From Raphanus sativus (Eukaryota > Streptophyta > Magnoliopsida > Brassicales > Brassicaceae), in contig NC_079519.1 of the NCBI RefSeq assembly GCF_000801105.2, positions 11,096,668 through 11,160,667 of the forward strand: a stretch of 64,000 nucleotides of DNA, in the 5' to 3' direction. Below, piece after piece: positions 1 to 11,762 of this stretch; position 1 is the first letter of the stretch, and the number at the start of each line of letters is the position of its first letter. A program made the translations under genes and the position numbers. Under the pieces are notes generated by a model. It was not told the origin of the DNA. It saw only the letters and a program-made list of their open reading frames with translations, and ran no database searches.

Positions 1-800
1 TGGTTTAGGGTTAAGATTTAGAATGAAATATATGATTAAGTTTTAGAATATATTGGGATTTAAGGTTTAAAATTTATATTATAAGTTTGAAATATTAGAT
101 TCATGACTTTATATGTAGGTTTAAGTTTAGGATTTTGGGTATTAAGATTAAGGTAGATTTAGTGTTTAAGATTTTGATTTTAAATTTGATATAAGATTTT
201 CAAAAATAATTAAATTTTAGTTTAAGTTTAAGACTGAAGTTATATTATGAAAAGATTGAAGTTTAAAGCTTATGTTTAGGGTTTAGGGGTTTTTTTAGAT
301 CACAAAATAAACAAGAATCAGAATCAGAATCAGAAGACTAAGAGAGATTAACCATCATAAACAAAACTTTTTTTGTCATCTATATACTTTTGTTTAGTTA
401 TTAATTTCTACAAATGTTTTAGGATTAAGGTGTATATATAAGATTTAGTTTTTAAGATTTTGATTTTAAATTTGATATAAGATTTTCAAAAATAATTAAA
501 TTTTTAGTTTAAGTTTAAGATTGAAGTTATATTATGAAAATATTGAAGTTTAAAGCTTATGTTTAGGGCTTAAAACATGTTTAGAGTTTAGGTTTTTTTT
601 TTGTTTTAAATCACAAAATAAACAAGAATCAGAACACTAAACGAGATTAACCATCATAAACATTTTGTCATCTATAACTTTTGTTTTAGTTGTTAATTTC
701 TACAAATGTTCATTTTGAAATTATTGTAAGTGTTGGATGTTGGAATTTATGACATGTTTAGGGTCTAGAACTTGATATAAAAGTAGTTTTTATTGTTTTA
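1..800. repeat. Degenerate TTTAGGG-like AT-rich repeat with a ~270-bp tandem duplication
   Basis: The stretch is full of variants of TTTAGGG, TTTAGG and TTTAAGTTTA, resembling decayed telomere-type repeats. A block at about 145-417 is repeated at about 420-710. Both copies run from a run like TTTAAGATTTTGATTTTAAA through CACAAAATAAACAAGAATCAG to TTAATTTCTACAAATGTT, with small indels. No coding frame is seen. It is probably an internal part of a transposon or an old interstitial telomere-like block. Confidence 0.6.
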
Positions 801-2545
801 TTTTTAATCTATTATTGCCGAAATGTTAATTGGAACATAAATTGTAGTGCTAAAGGTAAATCAAAACGCTGAAATTTGATCTCTATATAAAAATTTAAAT
901 TTCATTAAATTTCCAAAATATAGACTATTTCATATATCATCCAAAATACACATAAACCAAAACAATTCCTAAGATTGCTAAATCTACGAACCAATGCCTC
1001 AACAAACTTTAACATATCAAAATCAAAAACCTAAATCATCCTTTGAAGTGAATGCAAGTCTTTGTGGTCTTCATCTAATGGGAAGTTGCTTTGAGACTAA
1101 CGCACTGCCAATACAACAACAGAAGCAAGCACAAAGAAGAAAGTGATCATACAATCCCCAACATGTTCTTCTTTTCAAGTACACTTGAAGTCAGTACAAA
1201 CTGAGAGGATGATGATGAGAATCCGAATCCACAGTCGCAGCCTTCATAATCTAAACCCGACGCCGAGACCCGGCAACGAAGATGCTCCGGAGCAAGGATT
1301 CTGTTTTCTGGTACCAGACCCTTGAAGCTTCGTCACTCATCAGGCTCTTCACCATTCCTATTGAATCAATACCTAGCAGCCTTTAATATGGGTTCAGTCA
1401 TCTGCAAAAGATATGAAACTTAAACTCAGTAATAAGAGCTACGATCAGATCATCGAAAGACAATTAAGATCTCAACACAAGCTATCAAACTGCAGTTTCA
1501 ATACAGTCCAGTCACAGAAAATGGCGATTCAGACACAAGACAAGCTCCTCTGATGCAAGTAACTCACCAAACAGCAACAAGTTTTGTGTATGAGAAAGCA
1601 ATCTTGAAGAAAGAAAAAACAAACATTCATAATGATAATTAAGAGAGACATGAGCTTTCAAATTGGTTCAGACATGAGCTTTAAAATTGTTCTAAGCTAA
1701 AGGAACGAACTTTGGCCATCATCAATGAACAGAACAGCTTTACGCTCCCTAAAATCAAACATCAGCATAAGCTAATCCTTACAATGATACTAAAACTATC
1801 TCTTAGACAGAGATATTCATACAAAACATAACTCATTTTCTCAGGCAAGATATATACGATCTCAAACCTCCATAGAAACAGAAACGAACACAATGAAAAG
1901 CAATGCCAAATGCTTTGGCCTTTTTCAGATAATACGCTGGATTCATATATCTCCATAGCCCAGAACCAGTTATCGATCTACCTCTTGCAAACAAATCCAA
2001 TTTCCCCTCAGATACAAACATCATAAGCCAGAGACTGTGTTCATGCTTAGAGGGTCAACGCTCAATTTCTTTCAATCAAGCTCAGAGCCAAAAGAAAAGA
2101 GTCTTACCTTAGAGGTAACATGTTCCCTGAAGTCTTACCTTCGAATCAGAAGCACCAGAAATGTCCGCTTCTTCTCAAAAGAAACAGAGTAACTAAAAGA
2201 AAAGGTGAGACCAAATCTAAGGGAGAAAAACTAAGCAAAGCCTCAAAGGTACAAGCTTTAGCTTATAAACATACAAGAGACGTTACCAGGCTTGCAGAAA
2301 GGTCGCCGATGTAACCGTCACTGAAACTAAGAATTGTGAGTTATGTGTCATATGAGAATAATGTAGTAGATAATGGAGAAATATTTTATGTGTCATATGA
2401 AAAAAATAGAGACTTGAGGTTTTTCTTTTCTTCTGAAGAAAAAAAAATGAAAAGACCAAAAGAAAATTTTTACTAAAACCAAATATTTTGGTGGCAAAAG
2501 TGATTTTCACTATCTGGCACTCATGAATGTTACAAGTATAAAAAT
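801..2545. other. Unassigned region, possible exon-like pieces on the minus strand
   Basis: No complete gene is seen. Base composition around 1040-1390 is less AT-rich. On the minus strand a plausible acceptor (TTTTGCAG, about 1405) is followed by a short frame ending MTEPILKAARY and a stop near 1360, which could be a terminal exon. Downstream on that strand a piece containing SLMSDEASRVWYQKTESLL is readable in another frame. I do not recognise either. It could be a decayed or captured gene fragment, or a 3' UTR. Confidence 0.25.
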
Positions 2546-2808
2546 TGGAATTTTGTCTTCCTGCTTCGTAAAAATCCTGAAAAATACTAGGTAGCCTTTA
2601 TTTAAATGCTAATAGAGCTACACATCTAACCACCTTTTGTAGCAGTTTGTGAATTTGTGCTACTGTGATGTGCTATCAATACTCATATTTCTTGTAGTGA
2701 GAAAAGATGACTAAGCATTATATTATGTATTATACAAGGAATGTGTTTGTGCTGAGAAATAAAACAATCAGTTTGCATATCTTTCTCTCGTTGATAACAA
2801 GAAACAAT

Positions 2809-3144
2809 GTGGAAGCATCGTAGCCTAGTGGTTAAGGTTTAAAGGCTTCTACATCCAAGTCTGAACTTCAAATCTCAGACTATGCAATTTCTTGCAGATT
2901 ACAGTAAATCCAGGTTTTAAATCCGGGAGAGATTGATTTATTAATGCAGACCACAGAAAAAGATGTACAAGAGATCTTCAAGATAGTGCAAGTAAATATG
3001 GTCAATAGTTGATCTTCATAGGACGGTTCAGATGATGCAGTTATGCGTAAATCTCATAAGGCATATAGTATTATCGGTTGTTGAATCGTCTATGTAATAC
3101 TTCTCATAGTTTCAATGTCATAATAAATCAGCGTTAAAAATAAA
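2809..3144 (+). mobile_element. tRNA-derived SINE with target-site duplication
   Basis: The 5' head carries a good RNA polymerase III box A (TAGCCTAGTGG, about 2820-2830) and a decayed box B-like stretch (ACTTCAAATCT). The element ends in ATAAATCAGCGTT followed by a short A-rich tail. It is flanked by a perfect 13-bp direct repeat, AACAAGAAACAAT, at 2796-2808 and 3145-3157, as expected from LINE-driven retroposition. Length is about 336 bp, within the range of crucifer SINEs. An AT dinucleotide run follows at 3165-3186. Confidence 0.82.
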
Positions 3145-3302
3145 AACAAGAAACAATAAGAAACATATATATATATATATATATATTATCTCACTATCTT
3201 TGCTGACCCCACATACAACATAAAACTACTCTCTCATCTCTCTCTCACATCCCATTCATTCCGGATCTCCTTTTATTTCTTTTATACAAATATATATTAT
3301 AA

Positions 3303-6300
3303 CTAGGGTCGGCCCGCCCTACGGGCGGGATATAATTATTGTGTAATATATATAATTATATTATCGTATACTTTCTTTGCAATTTATATGTTTATATTCC
3401 TAAAATTTATTATTTAATGTTTACAAATTGATGAGTTTTGTTTTGGAGTATATGTGACTTATTAGTTTTGTGGCTGTCCTTTTGCTACTAAAGTTGTTTA
3501 TTATGTTTCAATATATTATTTTTTAATATTTATCTTAAGTATAAATGATATTGTTTTACTTTTCTATGAAATGTTATTTTGTAATATCTTTTAAGATTTT
3601 TTATCATTTTTTCTGTTCAATTCTTTTGTTGTAAAAAATTCAAATTTACTTGCAGTTTTACTTTTTTTTCCGTTGAACTCCTTTATTTTAAGATAATCAA
3701 ATTTTTTTTTTTGGAGTTAACTAAACCTTTTAATATGATTTTTGCGATTATCAATTCAGGTATGTTCTATTTTTTATTATGTCGGTATATATAGTTTGAT
3801 TTGTTTGTTTTAAGTTAACTAATTTCATTGTGTTATTTTTGTTTGTTATTGAGCTATTTTACATTGTGTTTGTTAGACTATGCAAGAGTACATATTTTAA
3901 GTCTATCAAAATAATTGATTTGAATTTTTTTGTTAAAATATCTTTTATAGATATTCTAATGTAACTATTATATTTTTTGGCTTTGCGTATTTGATTAATG
4001 AAAACATAACCGTATTAATTTTTATGCGGTCTGCCATTTTGTCAATACAACAGTCGAAGCGAAAGTAATCTATGTTTTATTAGTATTTTCTATTTGATTT
4101 ATTTGGGAATGCCGTTATTTTCTCCTCATGTGGTTCTATATATGTAGATTGTAAATTATTTAACTATGCTGATTTGTATGAATTTTATTTATTATGTCTG
4201 TTATGTTGATTTGTTGAGCGTGCAAGTCGGTTGGTTTTAGATATTGGAATGAATACACAATAGTTGGCAAAAAAAAAAAATACACAGTATTCTTAAACTT
4301 TTACTTAATTTCATGAATGCAAAATTTTCATTTATTTATAGTGATAATATTAGATTTGAGTGATCGTCGCAGAGGAGTCACATTTTTGCGGTAACATCTT
4401 TCTTCCCTTTCTTTGAGTTTTCACTTGTTGATGTTCTTTCGATAATCGTTGTACTAACTACTAACATTGGTCTTAAGTAATTGTAAATCAGATAGATATA
4501 TCAATATAGTCGTCAGAAATTTGTAGACCTAGATAATATTTGTCTTCGATAAAAAAAAAGATAACATTTGTCTTTATATAAATGGTATCCCTTGCGTACT
4601 TTGTTATAATACCACAATCGTAGTGTAACATAAGTTAAATGCTAAGCATTAGACATACTAATTTACTTTTGATGTTACGTTGTTACATGCCTCAATAGTT
4701 TTCTCATAGAGTCCAAGTTTTTTTTTTGTTGATGAAAATTTTATTATAGAAATGTTAGATGACTGAATGCAGTTTAAAGATAAAGGCTTATAATACGTTA
4801 GTTATTTTACAATACTTAAAGAGTCTGCATTTTCACTTTTTTTAGTTACAGTAATAATATAGTGATTAGTGCCTTAGTGTGTAAGGCTAATTTTTGTTTT
4901 TTCTTCTTCAAAGTAAATGTGTGGTGCCTGCACTCTCTCTCTTGCCTTTTTGTGTTGGTTATACTATGTCTCTACGAAAAAATTGAAAGTTAGTGTTATT
5001 TCAGTCGAGGGTAAAATATACCTTTTTAAATGTTAAACTAAAATTTAAATAGTTTCTTCTCAGCGGTAATATGAACTTTAAATAATCTAGTATTTTATAA
5101 GGAAAAGGTTTATCTTTCCAGTAAGAAAAGAAAAATAGAAACATAAGAATAACCAATTGCTAAGATAAACTTAATCAGTACGTTTAAATATTTCTTATAT
5201 ATGATATTTTAACAGTTTATTTAATTACTCATTTATAGTTAAATTAGTAATTAACAGAAATAGAAACATAAGAACAAACAATCGCATATAGTTAAATTAT
5301 AGCTATGAAGAAATGCACATAATCTGCTTCAACACCATTGAAACATAAGAATAATCGCCTGACAGTTTCATTAATTTCTTGATTTATAAACTCACTTGTA
5401 CACAGATGATCCTCAAGATTAACCTTATGCATAAACTCGGACAGAAGAAGCCATTGTTGATCTTCCAAACGACAACCAATCAGTTTAACTAAGTTTGCGT
5501 GACTTAATTGCCCCAAGTAGTTGATCTCTGTCCGACCTCACAAGTCACAACAAATCACACAAACGGGTCACAGAATTAATCAATGAAAGTTTGAGATTGG
5601 AGTGACATAATAAAAGAACATAACCAAAGTTATGTGTACCAGCCATTCTTGGTGACCATGAAATCCATCAGAGTTAAGACGCTTGACAACAACTACAATA
5701 TTAATGCTGGATTTAGAGTAGTCTCATCGATCAATCCTCTAGTCAGAACAAAACTACCTTCTCGGACAACACATTCTGTTCTGAAGTTTCTGGTTGCAAG
5801 TATGAGTTCGTTGAAGGTGTAGGTAAAGCTCCCACCGTGCACTTTGCTAAGTATCTCTCTTTCTCCCTTATGTGCTGCTGCTGATGATGATTGATCACTC
5901 TAAAGATGAAGGTAGTAGAGACCATTTCTCTTATCTGCACAAACACACACAAAGGTTGACTAAAGTCAAAACGAAGGACAACTGAAAAAGGTGGAGACTT
6001 TTTTATTTAGATCACCTGAAGATTCTCACAAAGTTCATTCCTTTTCTGAGAACCATCATTAATAAACTGTAAAAAGATCATATTTGCAGAGAAACAATTG
6101 AACACGGAAACTAAATCAAGAACCCATTAATATAAAATGGAAGTGAACGAAGAATAAAATCTTAAAAGGAGAAGCTTTTCCACACTGACAAACTCCTACG
6201 GTGGTGTTACATTGCTCGACCTTCAAGCAGCGAGGAGAAGAACAGAGTTTTCGATTCTAATCTGAAAAAGTTTTTCGATTAATATGAGTGTGAAGAAATG

Positions 6301-6880
6301 GAATGATGAATTTTGTGGGTACAAACTCACCTATTTATAGCTACATATTCAGAGAACAGGAGATAGTAACGGATGCAGTGAATGAGGAATCGTGGAAGGA
6401 GTGGAGAAAAGGAATTAAGAAGTTTGTAATGACAACGATTGAATGTACCCCGTAACGGTTCCGGTTTCCCTTTGTCGGCGAGAAGAAAGACAGACGAATC
6501 GACGCGAATGTCAGCTCGCAGCAGAGATAGGACGTGAATATTCATCTCCCATAACACTCTCGAAACTCCATGGTCAGTATTAGGAAAAAAAAACAGTATA
6601 AGGAAAGAAGTTGAGAACATGATGAACCCTAAAAAATCGATTGTAGGAAACGAAGACAGTGTCTATTAGGCTTTGATAAATATTAACCCACTTAAAAGGT
6701 CAGCCCATTGCAATTAAACCCAACAGAAGTCTATCGAGAAAAAGAAAAAGAACGACAGAAAGTTGGACACCGCTACGCATCGTTTCATTTAACTGGGACA
6801 CGTGTCGCGCCATCGTCTCTCGAGTTTCCACGCTGGCGTCCTACGTGGCTGCACAGGAGAGAAGGAAACTGTATTATATA
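3303..6880 (-). mobile_element. Helitron H1, minus strand, with captured kinase fragment
   Basis: The 3' terminus lies at the left: on the minus strand a 7-bp stem with GTA loop (CCCGCCC-GTA-GGGCGGG, plus 3313-3329) is followed by CCGAC, CTAG and a host T (3302). The 5' terminus lies at 6880, where the minus strand begins TATATAATACAGTTTCC. This base directly abuts the CTAG of the next Helitron. A GACACGTGTC palindrome sits at 6797-6806, about 75-85 nt inside the 5' end. The 3' half (3340-5280) is AT-rich and non-coding. No Rep/helicase gene is present, so the element is non-autonomous. Confidence 0.75.
5292..5825 (-). pseudogene. Captured receptor-like cytoplasmic kinase fragment (RLCK VII / APK1-PBL type)
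   Basis: Two exon-like pieces are readable on the minus strand. The upstream one (about 5825-5642) reads [19 protein letters not shown], matching the region around the ATP-binding Lys of APK1/PBL kinases, and ends at a GT donor. Its earlier part has stops and shifts. The second (about 5524-5292) reads [18 protein letters not shown] and LLSEFM, typical of kinase subdomains III-V. The glycine-rich loop is degraded and the catalytic HRD, DFG and C-lobe are absent, so no active kinase can be made. It lies inside Helitron H1 in the same orientation, consistent with capture. The exact source paralogue is not resolved. Confidence 0.65.
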
Positions 6881-7152
6881 CTAGGATAAGCCCGCCCTAC
6901 GGGCGGGAAGTAGATCAGTAAATAATTTAAATAATCAGAATAAATATTTAATATTAGTTGTTATTATTTGAATTATACATATTTGTTAAAAATTATATGT
7001 TATTTGATTTGAAGACTAAATAAATCAAGTTATCTGAATAATTGGTTATACTTTTTTAAATATAAATACTACCTATTATGTTGGGTTAGAATATGTTTTT
7101 CTAATAAACCATGTTATCTGAATAACTGGCTATGATTTTTTAAAAAATATTA

Positions 7153-7408
7153 TCTTCGTTCCTAAAAGACGTATGTTCTGGAAAAAAATTGTTTTAAAAA
7201 GATATATTTTTTACTTTTTTAATGAGTGATTTTATGAGAAATTGTAAGTTTCAAAAAAAATTAATAGTATTTATTGAATTTATATTGGTTAATAGTTATG
7301 GAAAATTGTTATTCATAAAAAAGTTGCATTTATAATCAAGATTTAGTGAATTTTCTTAATATATGAGAAAAATCTAGGATATTTATTTTTTAGAAACAGA
7401 GGGAGGAC
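7153..7408. mobile_element. Stowaway-like MITE
   Basis: The left end reads TCTTCGTTCCTAAAAGAC and the right end TTAGAAACAGAGGGAGGA. These are imperfect inverted terminal repeats of the CTCCCTCYGTTTC type, flanked by TA on both sides (7151-7152 and 7409-7410). The element is nested in Helitron H2. It has no coding capacity. Confidence 0.65.
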
Positions 7409-8237
7409 TACTTATTATTTTTAAAATGTTAAAATGTTTTCTTTTGTTTAGTAATTTATGTTTTAATTATAAATTAATAATTAGATGTGGTTTTACATCA
7501 TTTCTTGTAATTTCCAGAAAACTTTTTCATTTTTGTTAGTAGAAAAGAAACAAACTTGTAAATGGATTCATAAATTTTTATTTCATTTACTTTTTGTTTC
7601 ATTTATTTTTTTAATTTTTTTATTTTGTTTATTTCATTTAATTTTTGTTATGTTACACTTTTGTACTAAATTCAGTTTTACTGTAGGATTTTGATAGAAT
7701 TTTATTTGTGTTAAAATATATAATTAATTATAAAATTATTTATGTAATATTAGATGTTTGCTTTCTACATGATGCGAGTACGCCTGCACTTGATATACAC
7801 ATTTTTTTGGTAACATGTTAAGCTAACTTGATATACATATGAACCCAAGTATGTCTATCTTTTTAACTTTTGCTATAAATCATCCAAGTATATCTACAAA
7901 AGGGTTATCCCATTTCTTTTTAAATACAACCCAAAACAACCGATAATATGATTCAGAATTTGACCAGCTTGTAGATATTGACGATGCAAAAATAGTAAGA
8001 AAGCCTGAGATGTAAAATGGCAGTGAGAGTGACTAAACTCTCACACTCAGGGGTAGAAACCTGATATCAATGCATATGAGCATGTGTTATACTCCATATT
8101 ATTGTTTTCATTCCTGAACACAAATCAGGAAGAAAACATATTGATCTTCAAGTACAGAATCCTAACCAATGTAAGAGGATAACTCTTCCAAGATTCAGTA
8201 CGCATGACCAGGGTCTTGATCAGATTCTTACAGTCAT

Positions 8238-9233
8238 TCACTTCTTTTGAATGTCTGGCAGGAACCTGCAAATTCAAAACTGCATGTAATAAAAGTTGCT
8301 AGATAATCTGCAAGATAAGCTAATTGCTTATTAAACAACATATACAAAGCCATCAATAAGAATGCATAATGTTTTGTAAAAACACAAAAAGTGAAGTACG
8401 TAACCAAAGAATATAAGGAATAGACACTAATTACCTGGACAGGAAGTTAAAGTTGGCTCTCAAAGTGATCCGATCCTTTCCCATCTCACCCTCCCGAAAA
8501 AGCTATACATCACAAAGCAGGAATAGGTAAACAATTTAATGAAATAATATAGTAAAAGAAATAGTAATAATAATAATATAGTTGTGAAGAGAATTAGCTC
8601 AAGAACATAATTACCTGAGAGATAGTTCGCTTGAAAGTACTGAATTTTAACAAAGGCATCCAAGATGCGTCCCTATATACAATGTTGCATGAGAGTTAAT
8701 GGGTGGTGAAGCCAACCAATTCTAAATTATGCGCTCAGTGAATGTTTACCAGTACAATCCGTGCTTCATCCATTAACTGCTGATCAACACCTTTCTCGTA
8801 TTTTGGGTCTACCTGAATCCAAAACATCTATTTTAGCTGACACCCAGAGTGTGAGAGTGGACTTATGATATGGAAACATGGAGACAAATGTTTAGCTGAC
8901 ACAAACAAACATCTCAAGGAGATAGTGGACCTAACGTAAGTGAGATTCGTTTCTTACCTCCGACAATAGCAACAACCACCTTAGGATCAACACCAGAGTC
9001 AGGACTCAGGCGTGCAGCAAGCCCATTAAAAACACTTGGGCAGGCCGGAGTGTTCCTGCAGCAGAAAATAATAGTTACACATCATTTTAAAAACAGAGCA
9101 GTGACATGTATGTTCAAAAGGCACTCAACAAAATCGAGAAATTAGATATACCTATAAATCCAGAAGGTTGACATGCGGTGTTGAGTGCTCTGGGTCTCTT
9201 CGTTATAGATTGTTTCAAGAACATTGGCCAGTC
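8238..9233 (-). pseudogene. Captured 3' exons of an unrecognised multi-exon gene
   Basis: A chain of exon-like blocks with GT-AG borders runs on the minus strand: 9233-9152 (LANVLETIYNEETQ), 9055-8958 (VFNGLAARLSPDSGVDPKVV), 8812-8750 (DPKYEKGVDQQLMDEARIVL), about 8672-8616 (GRILDAFVKIQYFQANYLS), about 8500-8440 (REGEMGKDRITLRANFNF) and a last piece ending FLPDIQKK with a TGA at 8240-8238. The C-to-D junction keeps phase. At least two other junctions do not (9055-8958 to 8812, and 8616 to the next), so the copy has decayed. I do not recognise the protein. It lies in Helitron H2 in the same orientation and lacks the gene's 5' part, as expected of a capture. Confidence 0.55.
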
Positions 9234-10046
9234 CTGAAATCAGCGATGAGGATAGATGATTTCACAATTCTTCTGGGGAAAAAATTGAAGTGTTAGTTGT
9301 GATTATGATGTTCACGGTATGTAGACCGACCTTTTTATAGTTGTAGCTGCACCGCCTTGAACAGAGGGTAAGATTCATTGAATGATAAATCGTGCTAGCA
9401 GTGGATTGAAGGAGTTAAGAGGTCCTTAATGGCAGTGAATCAATGCATCCCGTAACTGTTTCGTGGAGACGAAACAACACCAGGGCATCTCGATCCAGGG
9501 AATCTTCTTCACGATTCTTCTCAAAACGATGATATGAACGCTAAAAATCTAAAAGTCGCCATTGTTGAAGAAGGAAAAATCGGACAATAAACTTAGCTTT
9601 TGATTTTCTTTGATTTCTTTTATCAGTCCAAATAACCTAATGTAAGCCCGACAATGAAAATAAAATAACCTGATACGAAGCCCAACATGAAAACGTGATA
9701 GTCCAAGTTGAAAGCAGCAATTTTTTAAAAGACAATGGACACGTGTCAGCGTCTCCTGCAGCTAATTGATGACGTGTCACGCTCTGGAGAGAGGGAACTC
9801 TATTATATATAAATAGATAGATAGATAAATCATCTCCTTTATTTTACAACACCATGTTATTTCTGAGTTTTTTCCCAATAATTATCGATGCCTTCTAAAT
9901 TCCTTCTGGTTTTGGACGTTAGTACGCTAAGTTTGAGGATTATGATTCAGGTCAAATTCTGATTAACATGAAAAGATTTGTAACGGCCTAGAACCTCTAG
10001 CCCAAAGTTTCAATTGGTATAAAAGGAAAGCCGATAGGCCTACGAC

Positions 10047-11086
10047 TAGAGATGGCAATTGGGCTCTCCCGTCCCGTACCGTCCCGTCCCGCTGCGGGTT
10101 CGTCTTCTGGCGGTACACGGCGGGCCTGTTCCGCGCGGGATGCGGTCCTCAACATAGCTGCCCAATCCCGTACCGCATTCCTAGCAAACCTTTGCGGGCC
10201 GTCCCGCGGGATAATAAATAATACACTGTCTCAGACAGTCTGTCTGCTTCTTCCTGCACTAACACACAAAAACAAAAATGAATTTTAGCAGACCACAAAC
10301 ATAAACGTCATTTACCATATAGTTATACGATCAGAACATTGAGTTAATGACAGTACAAAGTAAACAAGACTAGTCTTGTATCAAAAACATCCCTTTATGC
10401 GACTTTGTTATAACAAAGTAATACTGCATTGTTTTGCTATCTAATGTGTCGTGGTAGGGTTTTAAAAATATTAACTAATTTTTTTTTTAAATTGATAGTT
10501 TAAAATTTGAACGTGCAATGCCAAAAAAATAATTAAAACTTCCTATATTTTCTCAAACGATATTCATCAAACAACAGAATGACAGATCAAGGCAAGACAT
10601 CAAGTTCTCCTATCAATTCTTAGTAGTTCTAAGCAAGGTAGCGAGTTCTCCTATCAATACATCAAGCTCTACGCAACACATCCAGTTCTCCTATCTATAT
10701 ACTGAGTTCTCCTACCAATTCTTAGTAGTTCTCCATTCAATTCTTACTAGTTCTATATACATCGAGCTCTAAGCAAGACATCCAGTTCTCCCTCTACACA
10801 AGACAGCGACTAACCTGAGGTCCTGAAGGCTGAAGCTGCTTCGGTGAAGAAAACGAGGTTTCATTGCTTTCTTTTTGTTTCAGGTGAAGAAGACGAGGAT
10901 TCTAGATGCGGTACAGGTGGGATCCCGCAGATAAGGTGGGCTTTCCCGCTTTCAACCCGGCACCGCACAAGGCCCATCCCGCAACGCCCGCTTTTTTGCG
11001 GGTATTGAATACTTAGGCCCAAACCCGCCCCACACCAACCCTTAACGGGCTGGGCCCGCGGTCCAGTACCCAGTTTTCCATCCCTA
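10047..11086. mobile_element. Non-autonomous hAT-type element, GC-rich ends
   Basis: The ends form imperfect inverted repeats: TAGAGATGGCAATTGGG at the left and the complement of TAGGGATGGAAAACTGGG at the right. The flanks are near-identical 8-bp direct repeats, cctacgac (10039-10046) and cctatgac (11087-11094), the target size of hAT transposons. The outer 150-200 bp on each side are rich in CCCGTCCCG/GCGGG motifs, while the centre (10560-10800) has repeated AGTTCTCCTATCAATTCTTA-like units. No transposase frame is present. Confidence 0.75.
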
Positions 11087-11094
11087 CCTATGAC

Positions 11095-11762
11095 CCATTA
11101 AGATTAAATGCACGGTTTTCTATCATTTTCTTAATAAATGCTAGATTGCTAGATGTATATTTACATAGTGCATGAAAATGCTCATACTGTTAAAGGACTT
11201 AATAAATCATTGTATTGATATGAGAGTTTGTTTGTGAGCTAATCTGCTAGAAAGAACTAAACAACTAGGATATTAGATGCATGAAACGGATTAGATGAAT
11301 GGTTTCTAGGATGAGACTATGTGTTGTATGTGGTTGGTCCTGAAGTGTTCAACAATGAAAAGGAAGTGTGTAAAGTGATGTGATGAGATGTGAGTGGACT
11401 GCCGGTTGGGCAGGGTGATAGGCGCTGTATGTATGGGCATCAGTCTTGGAGGGACAACAGAGGCTGTTTTGTGTTTGGGCAGTTGTCTCTTAGTAAGGAC
11501 AACAATTATGTGTAAAATATATTAAGATGAAACATGTTAAGATGAAAAAAGATTCAGTTATTTCGGTAAAGTTGTAAAAGCCAAAATAACCGAAAACCAA
11601 ACGGAATAGAACCAATTTTTTTCTGGTTCAGGACCAACCTAACTTACCGAAACCAAAAATGGCAGACCGAATAAACAAAAAAATGGAACTGCAAGACCAG
11701 TTCAAAAATCCAAAATAATCAAATATTTAACCCATGTTCAAAAAAATAATATTTAATATATA
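11095..11762. other. Intergenic DNA, nothing recognised
   Basis: Low-complexity AT-rich sequence follows a short GT-rich stretch around 11290-11500. I see no open frame, splice signals, inverted repeats or RNA gene that I can support. Confidence 0.4.

Larger units (their letters stand above)
6881..9817 (-). mobile_element. Helitron H2, minus strand, head-to-tail with H1
   Basis: The 3' end is at the left: plus CTAG at 6881-6884, then the inverted stem CCCGCCC-TAC-GGGCGGG (6891-6907). The 5' end is at about 9817, where the minus strand reads A|TCTATTTATATATAATAGAG; a GATA repeat leaves a 4-bp uncertainty. GACACGTGTC is at 9738-9747, about 70-80 nt from that end. H2's CTAG directly touches H1's first base. 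It contains a Stowaway-like MITE and a captured multi-exon gene fragment, and no helicase. Confidence 0.75.

Noticed and set aside
1..300. True chromosome end (telomere)
   Set aside because: The TTTAGGG units are scattered and highly mutated, with no uninterrupted array.
2809..2890. Possible tRNA gene
   Set aside because: There is a good box A, but no cloverleaf can be drawn and the 13-bp target duplication and A-rich tail identify a SINE.
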